DNA of 11,916 bases from Verrucomicrobiales bacterium (GTDB taxonomy: Bacteria > Verrucomicrobiota > Verrucomicrobiia > Limisphaerales > UBA11320), in the NCBI GenBank assembly GCA_003452185.1, contig DMJJ01000540.1:1-11916 (forward strand), given 5' to 3'. The position numbers were made by a program, and so were the translations under genes. How positions within the stretch are numbered: the stretch's first letter is position 1; each line of letters opens with the position of its first letter. This document shows, one piece after another, positions 1-7,324 of the stretch. The notes under the pieces are model-generated. The model saw only the letters and a program-made list of their open reading frames with translations. It was not told the origin of the DNA and searched no databases.

Positions 1-1209
1 GCCCTGGGGGCGGATGACGGGGCCATCGACTGGATCCCGGCGCTGCACGACGTTCACCGGATGCCGGTCACGCCCGTCGAGCCGGCCCACTCGCCGGGGA
101 GCCCGGCGTTTGTCTTCTTCTCCCGGGCCCCGGGGGCCCTGGGTGGCATGCATGTCGTGTCCCACGCTGCAATGGCGAACGCCGTCGATTGGTCGATCCG
201 CCAGTTTCAGTTCACCCCGGAGGATCGGCTCCTGCTCTCCGCCCCCTCGACCTGGGGGCCGTCGGTGCAGGATCTCCTCTCGGCGCTGGCGAGCGGGGCT
301 GTCGTGAGGCTGGCCACCGAGGGGGAGGTGGTCGATGGGGGACGGTTGCTTCGACTGATCGATCAGGAGCCGGTCACGATCTGGGCTTCGGCACCCTCGT
401 ATCTCGCGCGGTTGGTCCGTGGGGCGGTGGCGCGAAAGCCCTCGGCCCCGTCGCGGCTGCGGCTGTTTCTGCTGGGCGGCGAGCCGCTCCCTTCCCAGCT
501 GATCGAGGGGCTGCGGTCGCAGTTCCCCGCGGCGGGCGTGGTGGAGCTTGGGACCTCGGCACATCTTCCGCTCTGGCTCAACGCTTCGCGCGTGGGGGAG
601 TCTGCCGCCTCGTATCCAGCGGCGGTCTCCCCGACGAGGCTTCTTCAGAACACGGAGTTCCTGGTGCTGGATCCGGAAGGACAGCCTTGTCCGATCGGGG
701 TCCCCGGCCGTCTTGCGGTTCGCGGCACCGGGCTGCCCTGGCCGACCCAGCCGGCTGCGTCGGCGGAGCCCGACTCAGGGCTGGTGCCGGGCGGGGGCGG
801 ATGCCTCACGGGGGATCTTGCCCGGTGGTGTCCCGACGGGACGCTTGAGCTCCTGGGGCGTGCGGATGCCCGCGTTCAGCGGGGTTCGCTGATGGTCGAC
901 ATTGACATGCTGGAGGCGGTGTTTGGGGCGCATCCCGGCGTGGATGAGTGTGCCGTGGTGACCTGCCCTGACGAGGGGGGAGGGGTGCGTCTTGTGGCCT
1001 ACGTGGTCCCAAAATCCGTGGCCGATCCGGCGGAGTGGCGGCAGTACCTGGCCATCCACCTCCCTGCCTGGATGCTTCCAGACGAATTCCATCCCGTGTC
1101 GGAGCTGCCGCTCGACCTGGAGGGGCGGATTGACCGGGTCGCCCTTGGCGAAGCCGCCCAGTCAGGCATTCTTCCCGCTTCCGAGGAACCTCGCCGGAAG
1201 GCCGCGTGA
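1..1209 (+). CDS. NRPS-like adenylation protein, degenerate, 5'-truncated by the window edge
   Basis: The frame is open from base 1 to the TGA at 1207-1209 (402 residues seen). The start lies upstream; the ATG at 61 falls inside the fold and is not a real start. The order of landmarks is that of an AMP-forming adenylation domain of NRPS type. There is an A3-like loop at 109-150 (FVFFSRAPGALGG in place of the usual TSGSTG-x-PKG), an A4-like segment at 247-270, LGTSA at about 547 where YGPTE is expected, an intact TGDLARWCPDGTLELLGRAD at 805-864, and an A10-like EGRIDR at 1120-1137. The A4 aspartate that holds the amino group appears to be Gly, and the A10 lysine is Arg at 1126-1128. After A10 only about 23 residues remain, so no carrier or thioesterase domain follows. 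It may be an inactive or repurposed adenylation domain, or a decayed NRPS end. The fold is fairly certain; activity and substrate are unknown. Confidence 0.8.
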   Translation, partial: ALGADDGAIDWIPALHDVHRMPVTPVEPAHSPGSPAFVFFSRAPGALGGMHVVSHAAMANAVDWSIRQFQFTPEDRLLLSAPSTWGPSVQDLLSALASGAVVRLATEGEVVDGGRLLRLIDQEPVTIWASAPSYLARLVRGAVARKPSAPSRLRLFLLGGEPLPSQLIEGLRSQFPAAGVVELGTSAHLPLWLNASRVGESAASYPAAVSPTRLLQNTEFLVLDPEGQPCPIGVPGRLAVRGTGLPWPTQPAASAEPDSGLVPGGGGCLTGDLARWCPDGTLELLGRADARVQRGSLMVDIDMLEAVFGAHPGVDECAVVTCPDEGGGVRLVAYVVPKSVADPAEWRQYLAIHLPAWMLPDEFHPVSELPLDLEGRIDRVALGEAAQSGILPASEEPRRKAA

Positions 1210-3105
1210 GGGGCCCCCGGCCCCGGACCCCTCGGTGAACTCGAGCCTGGGGTTTTCGTCGAGGTGGGCGCGGATCTCCGCGATGAGCTGTGCCCCGAAA
1301 TCCCTCATCTTTTTCTCCCCGACCCCGCTGATCCGAAGCATCTCGACTTCGGTGACGGGGTAGCGTCGGGCCATGTGGCGGAGGGCGACGTCGGAGAGGA
1401 TGATGTAGGCCGGCACATCCCGCTCGTCTGCGAGGCCCTTGCGGAGGCGGCGCAGCCGCTCGAACAGCGCCTCGTCGCATTCGATGTCCCCCGGGGTGTG
1501 ATCCCTCCCGCGGGGGCGGGAGTCGCTCGAGGCGGCGGCCGTGCCCCCGTCGCCGCGGGTGGCGAGCGGGCGGGCCATCTCCACGGGGGTGCGGGCCCTG
1601 AGGGCCTTCATCCCGAGGTCGGTCACCTCCACAACGCCGAATCGGGAGGCATCCTGGCTCAGGTACCCAAGGCGCACGAGCTCCCGGCCGATGACCCCCC
1701 ATTCGAGCCGCGAGAGGTCGCGGCCGATTCCGTAGGTGGAGATCCGGTCGTGGCCCCAGTCGCGGATCTTCTGGGTGGCGGCTCCCGTGAGCACCTCGAT
1801 CACGTGGGTGAGCCCGGTGCTGAAGTTGTTCTGCTCCCGGATCCGGTAGACGCACGAGAGAAGCTTCTGCGCCGGGATGGTGACATCCCAGCGCGCGCGG
1901 GGGGTGATGCAGTTATCGCATGAGGAGCAGTTCTCCTCCGGGTACAGCTCGCCGAAGTAGCCCAGCAGGGTTCGCCGGCGGCAGCCGTGGCTCTCCGCGT
2001 AGTGGGACATGACACGGAGCTGATCGCGTGCGATGGCCTGCTCGCGCGGATCGGGCTTCTGCTCGATGAACCGCTCGCACTTGACCACATCCCCCGGGCT
2101 GAACAGGAGCAGGCATTCCCCGGGGAGCCCGTCCCTCCCGGCCCTCCCTGTTTCCTGATAGTAGCCTTCGAGGTTCTTTGGCAGGTCGTAGTGAACCACG
2201 AACCGGACGTTGGGCTTGTTGATGCCCATGCCGAAGGCGATCGTCGCGCAGATCACCTGGATCTCGTCCCGGAGAAAGCGCTCCTGGTTGCGGGCGCGGT
2301 CGGCGGCCTCCATGCCGGCGTGGTAGGGGGCGGCCTGAATCCCGTCGGCCCGGAGCTTGGAGGCAAGCCCCTCGGCCCCCTTCCGGCTCTGGCAGTAGAC
2401 GATCCCGGCCTCCTTGCGCCGGGCCCGGGCGAGGGCCAGCACCTGGTCGTAGCCCGATTGCTTGAGGGCCACCCGGTAGGAGAGGTTCGGGCGGTTGAAG
2501 CTGGCGACAAAGCGGGCCGGGTCGCGCAGCTTGAGCTGGCGGAGGATGTCCTCCCGGACCCGCTCGGTGGCGGTCGCCGTCAGGGCCATGAGGGGGGCGG
2601 CGGAAAACCGCGCCTTGAGCTGGGCCAGCTGGCGATACTCGGGCCGGAAGTCATGTCCCCATTCGCTGATGCAATGCGCCTCATCGATCGCGAAGAGGGA
2701 GGGGTTCCACCGGGCGATGTCGTCGAGGAACCCGGGGAGCATCAGCCTCTCGGGGGCGACGTACAGGAGCTTGTAGTCCCCCTGGTGCAGCCGCTGGATG
2801 CGGGCGCGCGCCTCCTCGGGAGAGAGGGAGGAGTTGAGAAACGTGGCGGCGACCCCGGCCGAGTTCAAGGCATCGACCTGGTCCTTCATCAGGGCGATGA
2901 GCGGCGAAACGACGACGGTCAGCCCCGGGCGGACAATGGCTGGCAGCTGGAAGCAGAGGGACTTCCCGCCCCCCGTGGGAAGGAGCGCGAAGACATCCCG
3001 TCCCCCGAGCGCCTCCCGGATGATCTCCTCCTGGAGGGGACGAAACGACGTGAAGCCGAAATACTGGCGGAGGGCTGATACAACCCGGGAGAACTCCTCA
3101 CTCAT
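1162..3105 (-). CDS. recQ: ATP-dependent DNA helicase RecQ
   Basis: A 3'-5' superfamily 2 DNA helicase for replication-fork repair and recombination; 647 residues, a normal length for RecQ. Visible in order: the N-terminal FGFTSFRPLQEEII (Q-motif region, residues 16-29), Walker A PTGGGKS (43-49), DEAH (141-144) followed by CISEWGHDFRP, motif III TATAT (176-180), motif V AFGMGINKPNVRF (290-302), motif VI QETGRAGRDG (317-326), four zinc-binding cysteines of the RQC region (375, 393, 396, 399), a winged-helix region (about 405-520), a low-complexity linker, and a C-terminal HRDC domain (about 544-615) with ISGVGEKKM. The ATG at 3105 is preferred because the helicase homology begins just after it; an in-frame TTG at 3144 would add 13 residues. 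Neither has a clear Shine-Dalgarno sequence. Its 3' end overlaps the convergent adenylation gene by 48 bases. Confidence 0.96.
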   Translation of the reverse strand: MSEEFSRVVSALRQYFGFTSFRPLQEEIIREALGGRDVFALLPTGGGKSLCFQLPAIVRPGLTVVVSPLIALMKDQVDALNSAGVAATFLNSSLSPEEARARIQRLHQGDYKLLYVAPERLMLPGFLDDIARWNPSLFAIDEAHCISEWGHDFRPEYRQLAQLKARFSAAPLMALTATATERVREDILRQLKLRDPARFVASFNRPNLSYRVALKQSGYDQVLALARARRKEAGIVYCQSRKGAEGLASKLRADGIQAAPYHAGMEAADRARNQERFLRDEIQVICATIAFGMGINKPNVRFVVHYDLPKNLEGYYQETGRAGRDGLPGECLLLFSPGDVVKCERFIEQKPDPREQAIARDQLRVMSHYAESHGCRRRTLLGYFGELYPEENCSSCDNCITPRARWDVTIPAQKLLSCVYRIREQNNFSTGLTHVIEVLTGAATQKIRDWGHDRISTYGIGRDLSRLEWGVIGRELVRLGYLSQDASRFGVVEVTDLGMKALRARTPVEMARPLATRGDGGTAAASSDSRPRGRDHTPGDIECDEALFERLRRLRKGLADERDVPAYIILSDVALRHMARRYPVTEVEMLRISGVGEKKMRDFGAQLIAEIRAHLDENPRLEFTEGSGAGGPSRGLPARFLGSGKNA

Positions 3106-3192
3106 GGCGGGCGGGTTATCGCCTGACGCGCGGCGGGAGTTCAACAGGAAAGTGGGGCCGCATCGCCCGGGATGGGCCTGGGCGGGGTCGCG

Positions 3193-4383
3193 TCACGGAG
3201 TGGTTTCACGCGGCGGCTGTGGCTCGGGGATGGGCGGGGGGAAGAAGGCCCGTGTGATCTGGCGGGCGAACCGGATGCCGAGCTGGCGGACGCCGGCCTC
3301 GTTGAAGTGGTCGCCGTCGACACGCCGAAACTCCGGGCCCAGGTCATCCGTCTGCGGCCCGTCGTAGGTGAAGGGGACGGTCTCCAGGACGGTCTGGGCC
3401 CCCCGGTCAATCCGCTCCTTCCGTCGCTGCATCTCGACGGGACCGATCTTTTCGGCGATCCCGGGATCATAGGCGTCGAAGCCGATGACCCAGGGAAGAT
3501 TCGGGATCCCTGCGTCGGCCCGCGCGCGGGTGATCAGCCGCCGGAAGTTGTCGCTGAAGACCTCGGTGGTGGGTCCCTGGTTAAGGTCGTTCTCGTTCCC
3601 GAACCAGATCAGGGCCCGGATACCGGTGTAGGGAATCCAACGCTGGAGGGTGGTGCGGCAGGCGGCGTAGGAGGAGTCTCCCGAGGAGGGGTTTTCAGCC
3701 ACCGTGCGCCACCGTTCCACGGTCGTACCCCCGATGCCCGTGGAGATGATGAGCACGGGGACGTGGAGCTGGCGGACGAGGACATCCCCCACCGCCGGCC
3801 AGGGGGAGGCCCGCCGGGCGTCCCCGGGGCGGAGGGGATCGTCTGCGTGCCGGAAGGCGAGGTGCTCGGGGGGCGTGGTGCTCCAGTCGATGCAGGTGGC
3901 CACGCGATCCTCCTCGGCCTTGCCCGGGCGGTCCCCCTGGAAGTTGGAGCAGAACGAGTGGCCGGCCGCGACAAACACCTCGCCGACTCCCACCTTGGAG
4001 ACCGTCCCTTCGGCCACCACGCCTCCGGCGGCATCCAGGGCCCGCACCGTCACGGTGTACCATCCGCCGGCGGGCGCCTCCAGCCAGGCGTGGAACTCCC
4101 GGCTTGCCGGCCGCGCGATCTCAACGAACTCCGAGGATCGACCGTCCACCCTCTCGCGGTACCCGGGAGCCAGGGTCACCTTCGCCTCAAGCCGGGAGAC
4201 CGGCGCAGCGGCCACCCCGTGGATTGGAATCCGGGAGCTGTTTGCCGGCGAGCGCTGGAAAACAGCGTACGGCATCGGGGAGGAGAGCTTCAAGGGCTCG
4301 GCCGCCCCAAGCCCCGCGGCTGCCAGCCATGCGGCTGCGAGCGCGGGCAGATGGAGCCAGACGGTGTATCGAGTGTTTTGCAT
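3193..4383 (-). CDS. Secreted SGNH hydrolase, sialate O-acetylesterase-like
   Basis: A predicted exported esterase of 396 residues. The N-terminus MQNTRYTVWLHLPALAAAWL then AAAGLGAAEP looks like a signal peptide, with likely cleavage after the Ala-Ala near residue 28. A beta-rich region (about 35-130) comes before the hydrolase core. Core blocks are FVAAGHSFCSN (137-147, presumed nucleophile Ser143), TGIGGTTVERW (215-225, matching the GxGGxxxxxW block of sialate-esterase-like SGNH proteins), FGNENDLNQG (261-270, where WxQGE-type text is usual), and DGDHFNEAG (356-364) carrying the DxxH pair with His359. The family removes O-acetyl or other ester groups from glycans; this substrate is unknown. 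The proline-rich tail is short. The ATG at 4383 is chosen because the signal peptide begins there; an in-frame ATG at 4464 would put a 27-residue basic extension in front of it. It shares the strand of recQ with an 87-base gap to that gene's start. Confidence 0.82.
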   Translation of the reverse strand: MQNTRYTVWLHLPALAAAWLAAAGLGAAEPLKLSSPMPYAVFQRSPANSSRIPIHGVAAAPVSRLEAKVTLAPGYRERVDGRSSEFVEIARPASREFHAWLEAPAGGWYTVTVRALDAAGGVVAEGTVSKVGVGEVFVAAGHSFCSNFQGDRPGKAEEDRVATCIDWSTTPPEHLAFRHADDPLRPGDARRASPWPAVGDVLVRQLHVPVLIISTGIGGTTVERWRTVAENPSSGDSSYAACRTTLQRWIPYTGIRALIWFGNENDLNQGPTTEVFSDNFRRLITRARADAGIPNLPWVIGFDAYDPGIAEKIGPVEMQRRKERIDRGAQTVLETVPFTYDGPQTDDLGPEFRRVDGDHFNEAGVRQLGIRFARQITRAFFPPPIPEPQPPRETTP

Positions 4384-4477
4384 GCGTTCTGGTGCGGCAA
4401 TGTGCCGCTGCAACCAAACACGCTCGGATCGTCGGCGTCCAGCCCCGAGAGAGCGCTTCCTCATGGCGACCGGTCAT

Positions 4478-4499
4478 CCATCGCCCGTCGGGCGAGTGG
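4478..4499. repeat. Short hairpin between the esterase and the 104-residue gene
   Basis: TCGCCCG (4481-4487) and CGGGCGA (4489-4495) are perfect 7-base inverted arms around one T. A flanking CCA/TGG could extend the stem past a bulged G. It lies downstream of the 104-residue minus-strand gene and upstream of the esterase gene, so it could end transcription of the former. No T-run follows on the minus strand, so a terminator role is only a guess. Confidence 0.35.
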
Positions 4500-4561
4500 C
4501 GCCCCCTCCTGGTGACCGGCCTCGATCGGTGTGATGCCGACTGGGGCGACTCGGGATGGAA

Positions 4562-4876
4562 TCACCTGGTCCATCTCCCTCCCGAACGGGCCTGGAGGGC
4601 GGACTGACGGGTAGCCCGGGTTCGTGCCTCGAGGGTTTTTTCTGCGAGCAGCGTTGGGAAGAAGAGCCGCGGCCACGGCGTGGAGAACGCCAGCGCCGCC
4701 GCCTCCTCCGCGGCCCACCGATAGCGGGTCCGGACCTGGGCATCCGGCGCCTCTGCCAGGAGGACTGCGAGCAGCTGTTCCTTCAGCCGTCCAAGCTCCT
4801 CGGGCGGTTCCTGGAGGAAGGAGGCCTCCGTGGCCCGCTCCGGCTCCCACCTTCGATACGGTTTCTCAGTTGTCAT
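4562..4876 (-). CDS. Hypothetical protein, 104 residues
   Basis: I do not recognise this protein. It starts MTTEKPYRRWEPER, has no signal peptide or membrane span, and is rich in Glu, Ala, Leu and Arg. A helix-prone acidic stretch covers about residues 25-45 (EELGRLKEQLLAVLLAE). A hydrophobic/aromatic patch at about 70-85 (STPWPRLFFPTLLAEK) follows, then a basic tail ending GGRWTR. The ATG at 4876 is preferred over a longer in-frame start at 4957 because AAGGA stands 10 bases upstream and the extra segment is Cys/Glu-rich and unlike the rest. It is transcribed on the same strand as the esterase and recQ, with 178 bases to the esterase start. That it is a real gene rests on the ribosome-binding site and plausible composition. 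Confidence 0.5.
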   Translation of the reverse strand: MTTEKPYRRWEPERATEASFLQEPPEELGRLKEQLLAVLLAEAPDAQVRTRYRWAAEEAAALAFSTPWPRLFFPTLLAEKTLEARTRATRQSALQARSGGRWTR

Positions 4877-4886
4877 ACTCGTTGTT

Positions 4887-4891
4887 TCCTT
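4887..4891 (-). promoter_or_regulatory. Ribosome-binding site for the 104-residue protein
   Basis: AAGGA on the minus strand lies 10 bases before the ATG at 4876. This supports that start over the longer reading frame beginning at 4957. Confidence 0.45.
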
Positions 4892-5002
4892 CAGTTCACG
4901 ACACTCACATTCACACCCATATCCAAACCTACGGCTTTCGGCCCGCGCTTCTTTCAACGCGCCCCCGCGCGTCGCTGGACCGGGTCAGGGCCGTTGAAAG
5001 CA

Positions 5003-5035
5003 GAACCCCACGACTGCCTGGCAATCGTGGGGTTC
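5003..5035. repeat. 33-base near-perfect palindrome (11-base arms)
   Basis: GAACCCCACGA (5003-5013) is exactly complementary to TCGTGGGGTTC (5025-5035). The 11-base centre CTGCCTGGCAA is itself nearly symmetric (TGCC-T-GGCA with one C/A mismatch beside it), so the whole 33 bases fold on one axis at 5019. It lies upstream of genes on both sides, so it is not an obvious terminator, and no T-run follows on either strand. It may be an operator, a REP-like element or the core of a structured RNA. Confidence 0.75.
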
Positions 5036-5078
5036 CGAAAATCAGACTGGTCTGTCGATCAGCCGAGAACCTCCACGT

Positions 5079-5099
5079 GCCGACCCGCGTGCGGGTGGC
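5079..5099. repeat. Second hairpin in the intergenic cluster
   Basis: ACCCGC (5083-5088) pairs with GCGGGT (5091-5096). GCC (5079-5081) can pair with GGC (5097-5099) if G5082 is bulged, giving a nine-pair stem with a small loop. In such GC-rich DNA this alone could be chance. Confidence 0.4.
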
Positions 5100-5115
5100 G
5101 GCAGCCAAACGTCAT

Positions 5116-5137
5116 CCTGCGCTGGGCCAGCGGCAGG
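5116..5137. repeat. Third hairpin in the intergenic cluster
   Basis: CCTGC then GCTGG (5116-5125) pairs with CCAGC (5127-5131) and GCAGG (5133-5137) around G5126, with G5132 bulged. The symmetric arms total 10 pairs. It lies 16 bases beyond the second hairpin. Confidence 0.45.
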
Positions 5138-5355
5138 CTTACCCCCCACCGGGTTGCGGCGGGAGCGGCAGAGGCTACGATGTTCTGGGTGACGCTCTTC
5201 ACAATGTCAGGTCCTTATATGGACTCTGGCATGCGGGGTGTCAAATTTTTGTTCCCGGGCGGACTGCACGGATTCCGGGCCGTGGCCCTCCCTCCGCACC
5301 CTCCTCCCCGCCAGTTGCCGCTTGCTTTCCTGGTGCCGGTTTTTACGCTGGCGCC

Positions 5356-5637
5356 ATGGCGAAAACGCCCGCTGGAAAGAATCAGAAGCGGAAGATCCTC
5401 CTTGGCCTTGGGTTCGACTCCGATGGGCACAAGCGGGTGACCACCGGCTCCAATTTCGCGATGGTGGGCGGGAGCGAGGAAACCCATGAGGTGATGGTCG
5501 AGAAGGCGGTGAAGATCAACGAGAAGCTCTCGGCCCGTGGGAAGCAGCTCGAGGAAGTTAGCCGCGAGGAGTTTGACGACATCGCCCACGAGGTTGGCCT
5601 CCGCCCGGTCCAGCGTCCCGGGCATGGGACAAACTGA
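5356..5637 (+). CDS. Small conserved-looking protein, 93 residues
   Basis: Starts MAKTPAGKNQKRKILLGLG and has no signal or membrane segment. The N-terminus is Lys/Arg-rich (residues 1-14). The middle reads FDSDGHKRVTTGSNFAMVGG (20-39), followed by a charged helical half (about 40-85) with SEETHEVMVEKAVKINEKL, RGKQLEEVSREEFDDI and a short tail. I recall similar small unnamed proteins in Verrucomicrobiota and related genomes, but know no function. The frame is open far upstream (to about 4624). The ATG at 5356 is chosen because the protein-like composition begins there and the upstream part lies opposite the 104-residue gene. No Shine-Dalgarno sequence precedes it. It stands 112 bases before the NRPS gene on the same strand, so they could be co-transcribed. 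Confidence 0.75.
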   Translation: MAKTPAGKNQKRKILLGLGFDSDGHKRVTTGSNFAMVGGSEETHEVMVEKAVKINEKLSARGKQLEEVSREEFDDIAHEVGLRPVQRPGHGTN

Positions 5638-5671
5638 CATCGGCTTCCCCCGGGCCCGACCCTGTCCGGCG

Positions 5672-5691
5672 GCCCCCTCTGCCGGGGGGGC
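5672..5691 (+). terminator. Possible weak terminator hairpin
   Basis: GCCCCC (5672-5677) pairs with GGGGGC (5686-5691) around an eight-base loop, 35 bases after the small protein's stop and before the NRPS start. The downstream stretch has only a short TTT (5702-5704), so efficient intrinsic termination is doubtful. Confidence 0.25.
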
Positions 5692-5737
5692 AGGACCCTC
5701 CTTTCCCCCCGTGACGGACTGTTAAGCCTCCGCCCCT

Positions 5738-5742
5738 GAGGA
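5738..5742 (+). promoter_or_regulatory. Ribosome-binding site of the NRPS gene
   Basis: GAGGA stands seven bases before the ATG at 5750. This fixes the NRPS start and shows that the FkbH-like region is the true N-terminus, with no condensation or adenylation domain ahead of it in this protein. Confidence 0.75.
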
Positions 5743-5749
5743 CGATCAC

Positions 5750-7324
5750 ATGGACGTGCTCGAACTGGTCATTGCAGCCACCTTCACCGCGGAACCGGTG
5801 GAGTCGCCCCTGGCGTTTTGGCTCAACAAGTTAGGATGGGGACAATCCATCCGGTTCGCGCCTTTCAACCAGGTGGTTCAGGAGCTCCTCGATCCGGGTT
5901 CACTGTTCGCTCGAAACCGGTCCGGAGTGAATGTCGTCCTGGTGCGGCCTGAGGATTGGGTCCAGGGGCTCGCTCCGGGGGAGGTCGAACAGCGGATCCG
6001 GGCCGCCGGCGGCGAGTTCCTCCGCGCCCTGCGGGGAAGCATTGATCGGTTGGCGGCCCCCCTGATCGTGGTGGTCGCACCGGGGCGGTTGGCCACGCCG
6101 GGCTCGATTCACGGGACTGCGGAGACGGAGTTGCTCCGGGAGCTGAACGTCTCGCCTGGGGTGCAGGTGATCGGGCCGCGGGAACTTGAGTCGTGGTATC
6201 CGGTGGAGGAGCGATTTGACCCGGAGGCCGAGGCGCAGGGGCGTATCCCGTTCACACCGGAGATGTTTGCGGCCCTCGCGACCGCGATCGTCCGGCGGGT
6301 CCGTGCCCTCCGTCAGCCCGCGATCAAGGTCATCGTCGTCGATGCAGACCAGACCTTGTGGGGAGGGGTGGCCGCCGAGGATGGGCCGCAGGGGGTGCGG
6401 TTCGAGCCGGGGCACCTGGAGCTCCAGCGTCGGTTGCTCCGGCAGGCGGAGGCGGGGCGGCTCCTTTGCCTTTGCAGCAAGAATTCCGAGGCGGACGTGT
6501 GGGACGTGTTTGACCGCCGGAGCGGTGAGATGCCGCTGCGCCGTGAGCATTTCATCGCCTCGCGGATCAACTGGGAGCGGAAGTCGGTGAACCTCCGTTC
6601 CCTGGCCCTGGAGCTCAACCTGGGCCTGAGCAGTTTCCTCTTTCTGGACGACAACCCGGCCGAGTGTGCGGAGGCTCGTGCGGGGTGCCCCGGGCTCACT
6701 GCGGTCACGCTGCCGCCCGAGGCGGCTGGCTTCGGCCCACTCCTCGACCATGTCTGGCCGCTCGATCTTCTGCGGGTGACGGAGGAGGATCGCCAGCGGA
6801 GCGCCCTTTATCGGCAGGCGCTGCTGCGGGATCGGCTCCAGAAGGAGACCCGGAGCCTCGGGGAGTTCATCGAGGGGCTGGGGCTCGAGGTCGGGATCCG
6901 GGAGATCGATGCCTCCAACCTCTCCCGGGTGGCGCAGCTCACCGAGCGCACCAACCAATTCAACGCCACGACGCGACGACGGAGCGAGTCGGAGATCCTC
7001 GCATTTCTCCGTCGCGAACGGTGCGGCGGGTTCGCGGTCGAGGCCCGCGACCGGTTTGGGGAGTACGGGATTGTGGGCGTGGTGTTGCACGAGGGGAGTG
7101 GCGATGCCCTGGTGCTGGAGACGTTCCTCCTGAGCTGCCGCGCCCTGGGGAAGGGGATCGAGCACAAGATGGCGGCCGCGGCGGGCCGGCGCGCCGTGGA
7201 GCAGGGGTTTGCGAAGGTCGAGATTCCCTTCCTTCCCTCCAAGAGGAACCAGCCGATGCGCGATTTCCTCGAATCACTTCCCGCGGAGTCCCGTCCTGGG
7301 GAATCGCCCGCCCTGGTTTTCCGC
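5750..7324 (+). other. FkbH-like glyceryl transferase/phosphatase domain
   Basis: Residues 1 to about 190 match the SGNH-like N-terminal part of long FkbH proteins (VIAATFTAEP, RFAPFNQVVQELLDP, NVVLVRPEDW). The HAD core follows: VVDADQTLWGG (nucleophile Asp198, partner Asp200), LCSKNSEADV (from 241), FLDDNPAE (from 298). The C-terminal acyltransferase-like part has LTERTNQFNATTRR, FGEYGIVGVV and FLLSCRALGKG (from 459, with Cys463). In characterised relatives such as OzmB, this family dephosphorylates 1,3-bisphosphoglycerate and passes the glyceryl group to a carrier protein. All family landmarks are present, so activity is expected. A lactyl or other C3 acid is a less likely alternative. Confidence 0.92.

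Larger units (their letters stand above)
4877..5355. other. 479-base divergent intergenic region with clustered inverted repeats
   Basis: No gene is supported here. The gap separates the minus-strand 104-residue gene from the plus-strand 93-residue gene, so it should hold promoters for both. I could not identify a convincing -35/-10 pair. The left end (4877-5000) shows nothing definite beyond the ribosome-binding site. Between 5003 and 5137 there are three inverted repeats, listed separately. The remainder (5138-5355) is slightly less GC-rich and contains an AT-rich patch (CAAATTTTT, about 5240-5250). A plus-strand reading frame crosses the region without a stop but has no recognisable protein content. 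Confidence 0.6.

Noticed and set aside
1987..3078. A 363-codon plus-strand frame opposite recQ
   Set aside because: Shadow of the recQ reading frame, with no recognisable motifs and a low-complexity Gly/Val/Glu/Pro composition.
3172..4515. A 447-codon plus-strand frame opposite the esterase gene
   Set aside because: The minus strand encodes a signal peptide and all SGNH blocks; the plus-strand product looks like a GC-bias artefact.
5315..5345. TTGCCG followed by a T-rich patch as a promoter for the small protein
   Set aside because: At 17-base spacing the -10 position reads GGTTTT, which is too poor a match to report.
4624..5355. An in-frame upstream extension of the 93-residue protein
   Set aside because: Open by chance in GC-rich sequence. 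It overlaps the opposite-strand gene, crosses the inverted-repeat cluster and has Pro/Arg-rich, non-protein-like composition.
6341..6349. D-A-D-Q-T in the FkbH nucleophile motif instead of the textbook D-L-D-N-T
   Set aside because: NRPS-associated FkbH domains commonly have Gln at this place, so it is a subfamily feature and not a lost residue.
5900..7165. A 421-codon minus-strand frame opposite the FkbH region
   Set aside because: Shadow frame; the plus strand carries the complete FkbH family signature here.
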